Shown: positions 20,422-31,195 of the stretch, one piece after another
Position numbering within the stretch: position 1 is the stretch's first letter
How the letters are laid out: every line of letters begins with the position of its first letter
Origin: Cherax quadricarinatus
Taxonomy: Eukaryota > Arthropoda > Malacostraca > Decapoda > Parastacidae
DNA length: 64,000 nt
Direction of reading: 5' to 3'
Assembly (NCBI RefSeq): GCF_038502225.1
Contig: NC_091378.1
Location: forward strand, 1,524,244 to 1,588,243
Notes under the pieces: model-generated
Told to the model about the DNA's origin: nothing
The model's input: the letters and a program-made list of their open reading frames with translations, nothing else
Database searches by the model: none
Translations under genes and position numbers: made by a program

Positions 20422-20672
20422 ACAAGTGCAACTAATGTGACATTTTATTGTGGCAACGTTTCACTCTCCAGGAGCTTTGTCAAGCCGATACAAACAGTAT
20501 ATGGACACAGAGGGTATATAAAGGCTCAGAGTGAGGTGCAATACTACTACCACTAGTATTGCACCTCACCTTTATATACCCTCTGTGTCCATATACTGTT
20601 TGTATCGGCTTGACAAAGCTCCTGGAGAGCGAAACGTTGCCACAATAAAATGTCACATTAGTTGCACTTGTG
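20422..20672. mobile_element. PLE-type 120-bp inverted repeat (foldback)
   Basis: Left arm 20422-20545 and right arm 20555-20672 are near-perfect complements around ACTACCACT. From the outside inward each arm holds ACAAGTGCAACTAATGTGAC, the GAAACG core, a GCTC/GAGC hairpin and a TATATA-containing segment. No coding sequence lies between them. Confidence 0.8.
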
Positions 20673-20751
20673 TCCTTTTACTTTACATATTGTCGGTAAT
20701 TCTACCAACATTATTACAAGAATATAAATAAAACTGACGAGACTGGTAAAC

Positions 20752-21078
20752 AGGACCGGATACGACTAAGCTGTGAGTGGCCCTATAAAACCCAAACACG
20801 AAGATTGGTAAACAAGACTGGATACGACCCAAGCTGTGAGTTGCCCTATAAAACCCAAACACGAAGACTAGCAAACAAGACTGGATACGACCTAAGCTGT
20901 GAGTGGCCCTATAAAACCCAAACACGAAGACTAGCAAACAAGACTGGATACGACCTAAGCTGTGAGTGGCCCTATAAAACCCAAACACGAAGACTAGCAA
21001 ACGAGACTGGATACGACCTAAGCTGTGAGTGGCCCTATAAAACCCAAACACGAAGACTAGCAAACAAGACTGGATACG
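20752..21078. repeat. 63-bp satellite, left part
   Basis: About five units containing AAGCTGTGAGTGGCCCTATA and ACACGAAGACTAGCAAACAA. The period of 21 codons keeps frames open on both strands; the periodic translations have no known domain. Confidence 0.95.
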
Positions 21079-21085
21079 ACCTAAG

Positions 21086-21386
21086 ATAAGATAAGATAAG
21101 ATAAGATTTCGTTCGGATTTTTAACCCCGGAGGGTTAGCCACCCAGGATAACCCAAGAAAGTCAGTGCGTCATCGAGGACTGTCTAACTTATTTCCATTG
21201 GGGTCCTTAATCTTGTCCCCCAGGATGCGACCCACACCAGTCGACTAACACCCAGGTACCTATTTGCTGCTAGGTGAACAGGACAATAGGTGTAAGGAAA
21301 CGTGTCGAAATGTTTCCACCCGCCGGGAATCGAACCCGGGCCCTCCGTGTGTGAAGCGGGAGCTTTAGCCACCAGGCCACCGGGCC
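21086..21386 (-). mobile_element. Complete tRNA-headed SINE inserted in the 63-bp satellite
   Basis: Flanked by ACCTAAG at 21079-21085 and 21387-21393, a probable target duplication. The minus-strand head GGTGGCCCGGTGGCCTGGTG has B box GGTTCGATTCC (21326-21336). The body carries GGTACCTGGGTGTTAGTCGA and GGTCGCATCCTGGGGGACAA. The 3' part has GGACCCCAATGGAAATAAGT and CTTTCTTGGGTTATCCTGGG, as in the LINE 3' UTR, then CCTCCGGGGTTAA and a (ATCTT)n tail. Confidence 0.9.
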
Positions 21387-22195
21387 ACCTAAGCCGTGAG
21401 TTGCCCTGTAAAACCCAAACACGAAGACTAGCAAACAAGACTGGATACGACCCAAGCTGTGAGTGGCCCTATAAAACCCAAACACGAAGACTAGCAAACA
21501 AGACTGGATACGACCTAAGCTGTGAGTGGCCCTATAAAACCCAAACACGAAGACTAGCAAACAAGACTGGATACGACCTAAGCTGTGAGTGGCCCTATAA
21601 AACCCAAACACGAAGACTAGCAAACAAGACTGGATACGACCCAAGCTGTGAGTGGCCCTATAAAACCCAAACACGAAGACTAGCAAACAAGACTGGATAC
21701 GACCTAAGCTGTGAGTGGCCCTATAAAACCCAAACACGAAGACTAGCAAACAAGACTGGATACGACCCAAGCTGTGAGTGGCCCTATAAAACCCAAACAC
21801 GAAGACTAGCAAACAAGACTGGATACGACCTAAGCTGTGAGTGGCCCTATAAAACCCAAACACGAAGACTAGCAAACAAGACTGGATACGACCCAAGCTG
21901 TGAGTGGCCCTATAAAACCCAAACACGAAGACTAGCAAACAAGACTGGATACGACCCAAGCTGTGAGTGGTCCTATAAAACCCAAACACAAAGACTAGCA
22001 AACAAGACTGGATACGACCCAAGCTGTGAGTGGCCCTATAAAACCCAAACACGAAGACTAGCAAACAAGACTGGATACGACCTAAGCTGTGAGTGGCCCT
22101 ATAAAACCCAAACACGAAGACTAGCAAACAAGACTGGATACGACCTAAGCTGTGAGTGGCCCTATAAAACCCAAACACGAAGACTAGTAAACATC
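21387..22195. repeat. 63-bp satellite, right part
   Basis: About 13 units, very uniform, differing mainly at CGACCTAAG/CGACCCAAG. It ends at ACTAGTAAACATCC. The first units on each side of the SINE share TGAGTTGCCCT variants. Confidence 0.95.
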
Positions 22196-22339
22196 CTTGA
22201 CCTTGAAATATAGGTAGTAAGCCCACAAGTAGTATATTACACAGAATAAGGCTACTATAAAACGATGTTTCGACGTTTAAGAATACTTTCACTGTGCGAA
22301 ACGTGTCTTTGAGTTAACTTTGATCTCTGACTGCCAAAA

Positions 22340-22450
22340 CACAGTGAACTGGTACTGGACAAAACACCATCATCTGGCACTAGACAAAACACAATGATCT
22401 AGTACCAAACAAAACACCATCATCTGGTACTGGACAGAACACTATGACTG
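22340..22450. repeat. Degenerate 25-bp minisatellite
   Basis: Four to five units around GGTACTGGACAAAACACCAT with substitutions. Confidence 0.8.
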
Positions 22451-22577
22451 TACTCACGGGTACTGTACAACAGTACTAGAAAACTGAGTAATATATTTAA
22501 CAACTTCGAAAACACATATAATTCCCCAGGATTTTCATGTCTCAAAGATATTGTCAGAACCAAGATTGTGAAGAATT

Positions 22578-22823
22578 AGACACATGTGCAACACTTGGGT
22601 GTCTTTACTGTGGAAACGTTTAGCCACACAGTGACTTTATCAGTCCAGTACAGAGAAGAATGGTGAAGATCAGAAGGAGTTTGAGGTAATCGACTCCAGA
22701 CTGAGGGACTGATTACCTCAAACTCCCTCTGATCTTCACCATTCTTCTTGGTGTTGGACTGATGAACCACTGGTTGGCGAAACGTTTCCACAATAAAGAT
22801 ACCCAAGTGTTGCACATGTGTCT
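22578..22823. mobile_element. PLE-type inverted repeat with hammerhead-like arms
   Basis: Arms 22578-22691 and 22711-22823 are near complements. The plus arm has CTGATGA at 22759-22765, a short CCA/TGG stem, GAAA at 22779-22782 and then CGTTTCCACAATAAAGATAC. The minus arm has CTGATAA and a mutated TAAA. The GTC cleavage triplet is missing in both, so neither looks catalytic. Confidence 0.7.
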
Positions 22824-22867
22824 AAATGATCAACTTGTCAGTATTTTACACCATTTTCAACACAGGC

Positions 22868-23065
22868 TAGGGTAATAGAGGCTAATACCCTGGGCAGCTT
22901 TAAAAAGATTCTCGACAAACATATGAGTGAAAAGGGCTGGGTCTGATTAGTACGTGAAATACTATAGAAAATTCTTAGGTAGTCTTGGGAAAGGGTTGGA
23001 CAGATGGGTGGGATGAAATGTGTGGTTTTGTTAAGAACCTGTCTTGTGTGGGCCAGTAAGTTTGC
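22868..23065 (+). pseudogene. LINE C-terminus and 3' UTR relic
   Basis: 22872-22949 translates to VIEANTLGSFKKILDKHM, then SEKGWV and a stop, matching the end of the relic at 34.94-35.2 kb. The 3' UTR segment AAGAACCTGTCTTGTGTGGG follows. It is 5'-truncated. Confidence 0.75.
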
Positions 23066-23109
23066 TACACTAGTTTAGAAAAAAACACGTAAGGAAACAC
23101 TAGAACATA

Positions 23110-23275
23110 ACAGAAAACGTTTTGGTCCTGGGACCTTGACCACTTTAACATACAGAGGTTAAAAGACAGTATAACAGAGGGTAAAAGGCGTCACTGACAC
23201 CTCATTCTCCGCTTGTTTATACTGCATTTTAATCTCTGTATGTTAGAAGTGATCAAGGTTCCAGGATCGAAACGA
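23110..23275. mobile_element. Fourth PLE-type inverted repeat
   Basis: Arms CGTTTTGGTCCTGGGACCTT (left) and AAGGTTCCAGGATCGAAACG (right) are near complements, with CATACAGAGGTTAAAA and TTTTAATCTCTGTATG inside. The GGTCC/GGACC hairpin next to GAAACG repeats the plan of the other PLE-type termini. Confidence 0.6.
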
Positions 23276-23599
23276 TTTCTAATAAATATGTCCTACTATT
23301 TGCTTACACAGTTTCGACTCCCCGGTACTCCTAAACTCTGTGACACAGTATAGCTTCAAGTACTCGCAGTTTCGGCTCCCCGGTACTCCTTACGCAATTT
23401 TAATTTCCCTTTACGCTTTACGTGGGATCCTCATTTCGCAAAACAACATAAATGAAAACACTGACAACAAGCGTGTAGTGTTGTGCGAGACGTGTACTTC
23501 CAACATTAGCCACCACGAGCACGTTTATTACATCCTCACCTGGACATTCCAGTGATCATCATCAATTTTATAAATGGTTTAGAAAACCCACAAGTTGAA

Positions 23600-23945
23600 G
23601 AATGAGACACTTGTTCAACATTTCGGAATCTTTACTGAGGAAACGTTTCGCCACACAGTAGCTTCATCAGTTCAATACAAAGAAGAATGCTGGAAAAGGA
23701 GGAGGAGTTTGAATTAATCAGTCCCTCAGCCTGGAATCGACGTGTTCGGCCTGAACACATCGGACTCCAGGCTGAGGGACTGATCACCTCAAAACTACGT
23801 CTTTTAGGGTGATGGACTGATGACATCGTCTTCTCGCCTCTACTGCTTCTGCTAACTCTTCTGTACTAGCCTGAAAAAGCCTACTGTGTAGGCGAAAAGT
23901 TTCGGAAAAAAGATACCTAACTGCCGCACATGTGTCTTACCAACA
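23600..23945. mobile_element. PLE-type inverted repeat with two hammerhead-like cores
   Basis: The minus-strand core at 23646-23670 has CTGATGA, a 5-bp stem II (GCTAC-TGT-GTGGC) and GAAA. The plus-strand core at 23871-23897 has CTGAAAA, a 6-bp stem II (GCCTAC-TGT-GTAGGC) and GAAA. A second palindrome (CAGTCCCTCAGCCTGGA and its complement) sits at 23729-23790. The arms are partly replaced between 23826 and 23870. Confidence 0.65.
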
Positions 23946-24296
23946 TGGTCTTACATACACTGAAAGACCAGAAAAATGCCTACGTCATACACATACTTTG
24001 CGAAAGTCTTCGACAAGTTTGTCCATGATGTAACATCGCACAAAATGCGTGTAATATAAATAACTAGAAAAAATAATGTGAAGATAAATTTTCAACTTTC
24101 TAACAAAACAGACGTAGAGAGGAACAATAAACAGAGTAGAATGAAGAGACAGGCAGAGCAAGATCTGTGCCTCAAGTTACAGTACTCGTTCTAGTTCCTT
24201 CTCACTGTCACATCCGACACAGATGACCATGCAAATCATAACACTGTATCATGTTGTGCCAACCTGGATGAAACTCCCAGGACACAGTTAACCTGC
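23946..24296. other. No recognisable feature
   Basis: No open frame of note and no repeat structure seen. Confidence 0.5.
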
Positions 24297-24304
24297 AACG
24301 CACA

Positions 24305-24305
24305 C

Positions 24306-24355
<50 letters not shown>

Positions 24356-24653
24356 CTTTATTTCTACTAGTACATGATACAACTTGTACATACCATAGCT
24401 GACATCAATGACATTCTACTATATAGAAAGCCGCTTGTTACGCAGACCATTTCCTGCAAATTAAGTCAACTTTGTCCCCAAGATGCGACCCACACCAGTC
24501 AACTAACATCCAGGTACCTATCTTACTGCTAGTTGAACACGGACAGTAGGTGTCTTAAGGAAACACGTCCTAATGCTTCCAGCCGTACCAGGGATCGCAG
24601 CACGGACCTCACTGTGTGAGGTGAGTGCACTATCAATAGAGCTAAGGGACACC
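24305..24653 (-). mobile_element. tRNA-derived SINE with (ATT)n tail
   Basis: An (AAT)n run at 24308-24354, ACCATAGCTGACATCAATGA, GATGCGACCCACACCAGTCA, CATCCAGGTACC, then a tRNA-like head whose B-box complement GGGATCGCAGCAC is mutated. Same family as 4.72-5.05 kb. Confidence 0.8.
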
Positions 24654-24759
24654 GTTTTTTAATGTTCAACGAGGAACATACAAAAACATGAGGTTTACCG
24701 AGGTACATATAACACTAATGTCCAACGATGATTATTTTCAGGAACTCGATAAACAAAAT

Positions 24760-25075
24760 GAAGGGGAGAAGAAGGAGGAAGAGGAAGAGGAGGTGGAGGA
24801 GGAGGAGGAGGAGGAGGAGAAGGAGGAGGAGGAGGAAGAAGAGGAGGAAAAAGAAGAGGAGGAAGGAGAAGAGGAGGAAGAAGAGGAGGAGGAAGAAGGG
24901 AAGGAGGAAGAGGAGAAATAAGAAGGTAAGAAAGTGGAAGATGAAAAACAGAAAGAAATAATGAGAAATAAGATGGGAAGCAGGAAGACACAAGGATAGG
25001 ATAATGAAAAGGAAAGGAAGAGAAGAAGAAGAAAACATAAAGAGAGAGAAGTGAAGAGGAAAATAATGATAAAGA
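24760..25075. repeat. Polypurine GAG/GAA tract
   Basis: Almost pure purine on the plus strand for ~160 bp (24760-24920), continuing as purine-rich to about 25075. The glutamate-rich and leucine/serine-rich frames it yields are composition artefacts. Such mirror-like polypurine runs can form triplexes. Confidence 0.9.
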
Positions 25076-25111
25076 AGCAACAGAACAACACAAGTGACCA
25101 GGAAAGATGTT

Positions 25112-26612
25112 AAAAGAAACACAACAGTGTTACTGTCACGAACACAACAGTGTTACTATCACGAACACAACAGTGTTACTGTCACGAACACAACAGTGTT
25201 ACTATCACGAACACAACAGTGTTACTATCACGAACACAACAGTGTTACTGTCACGAACACAACAGTGTTACTATCACGAACACAACAGTGTTACTATCAC
25301 GAACATAACAGTGTTACTATCACGAACATAACAGTGTTACTATCACGAACACAACAGTGTTACTATCACGAACATAACAGTGTTACTATCACGAACACAA
25401 CAGTGTTACTATCACGAACACAACAGTGTTACTGTCACGAACACAACAGTGTTACTATCACGAACACAACAGTGTTACTATCACGAACACAACAGTGTTA
25501 CTGTCACGAACACAACAGTGTTACTATCACGAACACAACAGTGTTACTATCACGAACATAACAGTGTTACTATCACGAACATAACAGTGTTACTATCACG
25601 AACACAACAGTGTTACTATCACGAACATAACAGTGTTACTATCACGAACACAACAGTGTTACTGTCACGAACACAACAGTGTTACTATCACGAACACAAC
25701 AGTGTTACTGTCACGATCATAACAGCGTTACTATCACGAACACAACAGTGTTACTATCACGATCATAACAGTGTTACTATCACGATCATAACAGTGTTAC
25801 TATCACGATCATAACAGTGTTACTATCACGATCATAACAGTGTTACTATCACGATCATAACAGTGTTACTATCACGATCATAACAGTGTTACTATCACGA
25901 TCATAACAGTGTTACTATCACGATCATAACAGTGTTACTATCACGATCATAACAGTGTTACTATCACGATCATAACAGTGTTACTATCACTAACATAACA
26001 GTGTTACTATCACGAACATAACAGTGTTACTATCACGAACACAACAGTGTTACTATCACGATCATAACAGTGTTACTATCACGATCATAACAGTGTTACT
26101 ATCACGATCATAACAGTGTTACTATCACGATCATAACAGTGTTACTATCACGATCATAACAGTGTTACTATCACGAACATAACAGTGTTACTATCACGAA
26201 CATAACAGTGTTACTATCACGAACACAACAGTGTTACTATCACGAACATAACAGTGTTACTATCACGAACATAAGTGTTACTATCACGAACACAACAGTG
26301 TTACTATCACGAACATAACAGTGTTACTATCACGAACACAACAGTGTTACTATCACGAACATAACAGTGTTACTATCACGAACATAACAGTGTTACTATC
26401 ACGAACACAACAGTGTTACTATCACGAACATAACAGTGTTACTATCACGAACACAACAGTGTTACTATCACGAACATAACAGTGTTACTATCACGAACAC
26501 AACAGTGTTACTATCACGAACATAACAGTGTTACTATCACGAACACAACAGTGTTACTATCACGAACACAACAGTGTTACTATCACGAACATAACAGTTA
26601 CTATCACGAAGA
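25112..26612. repeat. 23-bp minisatellite with variant blocks
   Basis: About 65 units containing AACAGTGTTACTATCACG. The 5-6 bp linker is GAACAC, GAACAT or GATCAT; GATCAT units cluster at 25710-25980 and 26060-26160, showing local homogenisation. GAACAC and GTGTT within a unit can pair. It ends directly at the TTAGG-like array. Confidence 0.97.
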
Positions 26613-26621
26613 CTAAAAAAA

Positions 26622-27183
26622 TTACGTTAGGTTAAGTTAGGTTAGGTTTCTAAGTTAGGTTAAGTTAGGTTAGGTTTCTAAGTTAGGTTAGGTTAAGTAA
26701 GGTTAAGTTAGGTTAGGTTAAGTTAGATTAAGTTAGGTTAGGTTAGGTTAAGTTAGGTTCGGTTAAGTTAGATTAAGTTAGGTTAGGTTAGATTTCTAAG
26801 TTAGGTTAGGTTAGATTTCTAAGTTAGGTTAGGTTAAGTTAGGTTAAGTTAGGCTAGGTTAAGTTAGGTTAAGTTAGGTTAGGTTAAGTTAGGTTAGGTT
26901 AAGTTAGGTTAGGTTAAGTTAGGTTAGGTTAAGTTAGGTTAGGTTAGGTTAAGTTAGGTTAGGTTAGGTTAAGTTAGGTTAGGTTAGGTTAGGTTAGGTT
27001 AGGTTAGGTTAGGTTAAGTTAGGTTAGGTTAGGTTAAGTTAGGTTAGGTTAGGTTAGGTTAAGTTAGGTTAGGTTAAGTTAGGTTAGGTTAGGTTAGGTT
27101 AGGTTAGGCTAGGTTAGGTTAGGTTAGGTTAAGTTAGATTAAGTTAGGTTAAGTTAGGTTAGGTTATGTTAGGTTAGGTATCT
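26622..27183. repeat. Interstitial TTAGG-type telomere-like array
   Basis: About 560 bp built of TTAGG with interspersed TTAAG and occasional TTAGA, TTCGG, TTATG, and three TTTCTAAG breaks. TTAGG is the common arthropod telomere unit. The array is degenerate and internal, with unrelated sequence on both sides. Confidence 0.9.
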
Positions 27184-27556
27184 AAGTTAGGCTTGGTCCA
27201 AAAATATTTTTTTACATAATTTTCAATGGAAAAACGTAAAAAAAACATGATGGGAGTTAGGCCTATTCGGTTTATTAGGCGCGAGAGTTGGAAATTTAAA
27301 GGTAATTTCTTGCGTTTATCCCGTGGTTATATTAAATTATCTAACAGATTTAACAAAGTTCTTTACAAAATAATCATCAGTATTTGAGGCTTCAAAATTC
27401 CATTGATGTAGTGTGTGATTTTTGACACAAATTTGGCAGTGTTGTTGTTGGTAGTATTGTGATCACGAACGTCCGTTCGTGTGTCCAGCCAGAAGTTGGT
27501 GGTGGAGGAGGCAATACCTGGCCTGAGGGAATGTTACTGTATGAAAGCTGACCCAG
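27184..27556. other. No recognisable feature
   Basis: AT-rich flank of the TTAGG-like array, with no open frame. Confidence 0.5.
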
Positions 27557-28065
27557 TAGTGGTGGTGGTGGTGGTGGTGGTGGTGGTGGTGAGTGATGGT
27601 GGTGGTGGTGGTAGTGGTGGTGGTGAGTGATGGTGGTAGTGGTGGTGGTGAGTGATGGTGGTGGTGGTGGTGAGTGATGGTGGTGGTTGTGGTGAGTGAT
27701 GGTGGTGGTGGTGGTGAGTGATGGTGGTGGTAGTGGTGGTGGTGGTGGTGGTGGTGGTGGTGAGTGATGGTGGTGGTGGTGGTGAGTGATGGTGGTGGTG
27801 GTGGTGAGTGATGGTGGTGGTGGTGGTGAGTGATGGTGGTGGTGGTGGTGGTGGTGGTGAGTGATGGTGGTGGTGGTGGTGAGTGATGGTGGTGGTGGTG
27901 GTGGTGGTAGTGGTGGTGGTGAGTGATGGTGGTGGTGGTGGTGGTAGTGGTGGTGAGTGGTGGTGAGTGGTGGTGAGTGATGGTGGTGGTGGTGAGTGGT
28001 GGTGGTAGTGGTGGCGGTGGTGGTGAGTGGTGGTGGTAGTAGTGTGGTGGTAGTGTGATAGTGAA
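27557..28065. repeat. (GTG)n-rich microsatellite with GAGTGAT breaks
   Basis: GTG/GGT triplets interrupted by GAGTGATG at short intervals. The His/Thr/Pro-rich minus frame reflects composition only. Confidence 0.95.
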
Positions 28066-28304
28066 GGTGTGACCACTGGTGCTATCACCACCACCACCAC
28101 CTGCCTTAAGGGTTGTGTATACAACAAGTAGAAAGGAGCCTGCAGCAGCAACAGTAACAGCAGCAGCGAGGTCTTCCTATCTTAAACTGAGTCTCTGGCC
28201 TCAGGTAACCCTCTCAACTGACCACTTCACAAACCCTACGTAACCCACCCACTGAAAGGGGTGGGTGTTCAAACCCACATCAAGCCACACCTAAAACCAG
28301 CACT

Positions 28305-28480
28305 CCAGTTACCTGTTTAACGTAGTAGCTAGCAAGCCAGTTACCTATTTAACGTGCCAACTAGCAGGCCAATCACCTCTTAAACATAGTAACTAGCAGG
28401 CCAATTATTTAATACAGTAAGTAAGAGGCCAGTTACCTATTTAGCATAACTAGCAGGACAGTTACCTAGTTACTTAACAT
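28305..28480. repeat. Degenerate ~40-bp minisatellite
   Basis: Four to five diverged copies around CCAGTTACCTATTTAACG and ACTAGCAGGCC. Confidence 0.65.
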
Positions 28481-28529
28481 AGGAACTTCATGTTACCCAC
28501 AAAACTAGTACCTCCAGGTCATCAGTCTT

Positions 28530-28925
28530 TAAGTAGCAACAGCCTAGTTTAGGTCAGTCTTTCAGTAGCAACAGCCTAGTTTAGGTCAGTCTTCAAGTAG
28601 CAACAGCCTAGTTTAGGTCAGTCTTCAAGTAGCAACAGCCTAGTTTAGGTCAGTCTTCAAGTAGCAACAGCCTAGTTTAGGTCAGTCTTTCAGTAGCAAC
28701 AGCCTAGTTTAGGTCAGTCTTCAAGTAGCAACAGCCTAGTTTAGGTCAGTCTTCAAGTAGCAACAGCCTAGTTTAGGTCAGTCTTCAAGTAGCAACAGCC
28801 TAGTTTAGGTCAGTCTTCAAGTAGCAACAGCCTAGTTTAGGTCAGTCTTTCAGTAGCAACAGCCTAGTTTAGGTCAGTCTTCAAGTAGCAACAGCCTAGT
28901 TTAGGTCAGTCTTCAAGTAGCAAGG
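28530..28925. repeat. 32-bp minisatellite with 160-bp higher order
   Basis: About 12 units containing AGTAGCAACAGCCTAGTTTA. The TTTCAG variant recurs at 28687 and 28847, five units apart, with TTCAAG units between. Confidence 0.95.
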
Positions 28926-29224
28926 TAAGGAGCCACAAATCACCCTTTCATCACGACACATTAAATGTCAAGATGGCATCACAAACACTGTTAACACATA
29001 TGACGTAACCCTCTGTTATTGTGATCACTTCTAGGCGCACACAGACAAGCACATACAGTGTGCACCACAGCCTGATTGATCAAAGACTGATCTGAGGAAC
29101 TTTAAAGTTCCATCTTCAAAACATCCAGAGGTTTGTTGGTAATTCCCCTAATGCACGAAGGGTGCTGAAGAGTCGGGGACCTCTGACACTTAACAAATTC
29201 TAGGATCTCCTGGGTGTAAATAAT
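28926..29224. other. No recognisable feature
   Basis: Spacer without open frame or repeat. Confidence 0.45.
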
Positions 29225-29234
29225 AAAGTAAAAG

Positions 29235-29450
29235 GACACAAGTGCAACTAATGTGACATTTTATTGTGGCAACGCTACTACCACTAGTATTACACCTCAC
29301 TCTAAGCCTATATATACCCTCTGTGTCCATGTATTATTTGTAACTGCTTGACAAGGCTCCTGGAGAGCGAAACGTTGCCACAATAAAATGTCACATTAGT
29401 TGCACTTGTGTCCATTTACTTTACATATTGTCGGTAATTCTACCAACATT
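29235..29450. mobile_element. PLE-type inverted terminus, left arm truncated
   Basis: The left arm ACAAGTGCAACTAATGTGAC to GTGGCAACG is joined directly to the loop region CTACTACCACTAGTATTACA. The right arm is complete, with CTTGACAAGGCTCCTGGAGA and GAAACGTTGCCACAATAAAA. Same family as 20.4-20.7 kb with an internal deletion. Confidence 0.75.
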
Positions 29451-30051
29451 ATTAATAAATAATAATGTACTTTTATCGCCTACGTTCCAAGGAATACAAG
29501 GGACTCCAAGCATTCCCAGTAGTTCAGTTTGAAATCACATGAGTAGTGAATGTTCTCCGTATGTTTTACAGCTCAGCCATCCCGTCTACCTTGAAGAGGG
29601 CCGTTAGTGTTAGTAACATACATACTTGTATAGTAGGTGTACATATGTACACCTACTATACTATAGTATATATCATTATTCCAGCCAAGAGATAACAACC
29701 GACCCGAAGAGTATCATCATTGGCTCAGCATCTCTTGTTTTGAAAGTTCTAGTTATCCAACCAATCATTTTTCTTGCGGAAGCAATGATAACAATGTTGT
29801 AATCCTTGAATGAGATCTTCCTACATCGTCACTCCCAGGTCTCGTACATGAGAGTGATGGGACTTTCTACTGAATGATTGGAGTTTGTTTTATATTCCGT
29901 TTCAGTATACAGTTCCTCCAGTTTTTCCATGGCGAAGCAACTAAAACTTGTCCTCGTTCAACATCTTAATTGTTGTCCGAGACTCACTGGAAGACTTGAT
30001 TTATATTCTCCTGACGACTGACTGTGTCTTCGACGAACGACACTCGTAGAG
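29451..30051. other. No gene recognised
   Basis: No sustained open frame. A short palindrome at 29636-29664 (GTAGGTGTACATATGTACAC, continuing CTAC) is perfect. Confidence 0.45.
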
Positions 30052-30443
30052 ATTCTGGTGTCACCAGGAAAGGACGTTACGGTGCTTATAGATTGTGGTG
30101 TCACCAGGAAAGGACGTTACGGTGTTTATAGATTGTGGTGTCACCAGGAAAGGACGTTACGGTGCTTATAGATTGTGGTGTCACCAGGAAAGGACGTTAC
30201 GGTGCTTATAGATTGTGGTGTCACCAGGAAAGGACGTTACGGTGCTTATAGATTGTGGTGTCACCAGGAAAGGACGTTACGGTGCTTATAGATTGTGGTG
30301 TCGTCAGGAAAGGACGTTACGGTGCTTATAGATTGTGGTGTCACCAGGAAAGGACGTTACGGTGCTTATAGATTGTGGTGTCACCAGGAAAGGACGTTAC
30401 GGTGCTTATAGATTGTGGTGTCACCAGGAAAGGATGTTACAAT
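30052..30443. repeat. 40-bp minisatellite
   Basis: Nearly ten units containing TCACCAGGAAAGGACGTTAC, almost invariant (one CGTCAGG and one GTTTATA variant). Confidence 0.97.
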
Positions 30444-30702
30444 GTTATGATTTATGTTCTTGTCAATGTCGGATATAAGATTGAGAAACAGAAGTGGGGT
30501 GAGTACTGTGCCTTGACAAACAAGAGCTTTTCACTGTGGCAGCCTCAGACTTCATTCTGTTTACAAGTTCTGTTTGTTAAGAAGTTAAATAGCCATCTGG
30601 CCACTTTTCCAGTTGTTTCTTTTGCATACACTCAGAAGTGCTATCACACCATCGTCGCATTTTCTAATTATCTCTACTTCCTCCTCTTTATGTTTTCATA
30701 TT

Positions 30703-30822
30703 TCTTTTAATATTTTTTCCCCAATTACTTCCCATTATCATCTGATCTTTTCCTATTTCTACTTTTAATATTTTTTCCCCTATTACTTCCCATTATCATC
30801 TGATCTTTTCCTATTTTTATTC
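30703..30822. repeat. Two-copy ~60-bp tandem duplication
   Basis: TACTTCCCATTATCATCTGA and TTTTAATATTTTTTCCCC occur twice about 60 bp apart with few differences. Confidence 0.85.
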
Positions 30823-31195
30823 TTCGTCTACGTCCTTCTCTTCCTCCTACCATTCAGTGACTATCACCACCACCACCAGAAGCAGTAGTTTTCCTGATCA
30901 AGCAGCGTAACACAGAGAGAGAGTCAGGAACAATAATCACCTCACTTCCCAATCCTCGTTGTGTTCAACCAGTGTAGTGAACAACACCAGCCATGTTGTG
31001 GCCACACTCTTAGTCTATCAGTCTGGCCACACTCATAGTTCATACGGGTGAACCATCAGTGTGACAACAAGAATAACTGGGAGATAAGCAGTCATTAATT
31101 ACTTTAGTATACGGAGGATCGAGCCTCCATCACTCCTTGTTCTGTCACATCTGTAAGGAAAATGACAGGATGGATAATAAAAAACGTTCCAAACA

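Noticed and set aside
21320..21386. tRNA gene (B box and tRNA-like fold); likewise near 15721-15812 and 4985-5046
   Set aside because: The heads continue into shared SINE bodies with 3' simple-repeat tails, and the cloverleafs are imperfect.
24688..25122. Glu-rich protein or Leu/Ser-rich membrane protein frames
   Set aside because: Pure composition effect of a polypurine tract read on each strand.
26622..27183. Functional telomere
   Set aside because: Internal position, many variant units and unrelated sequence on both sides.
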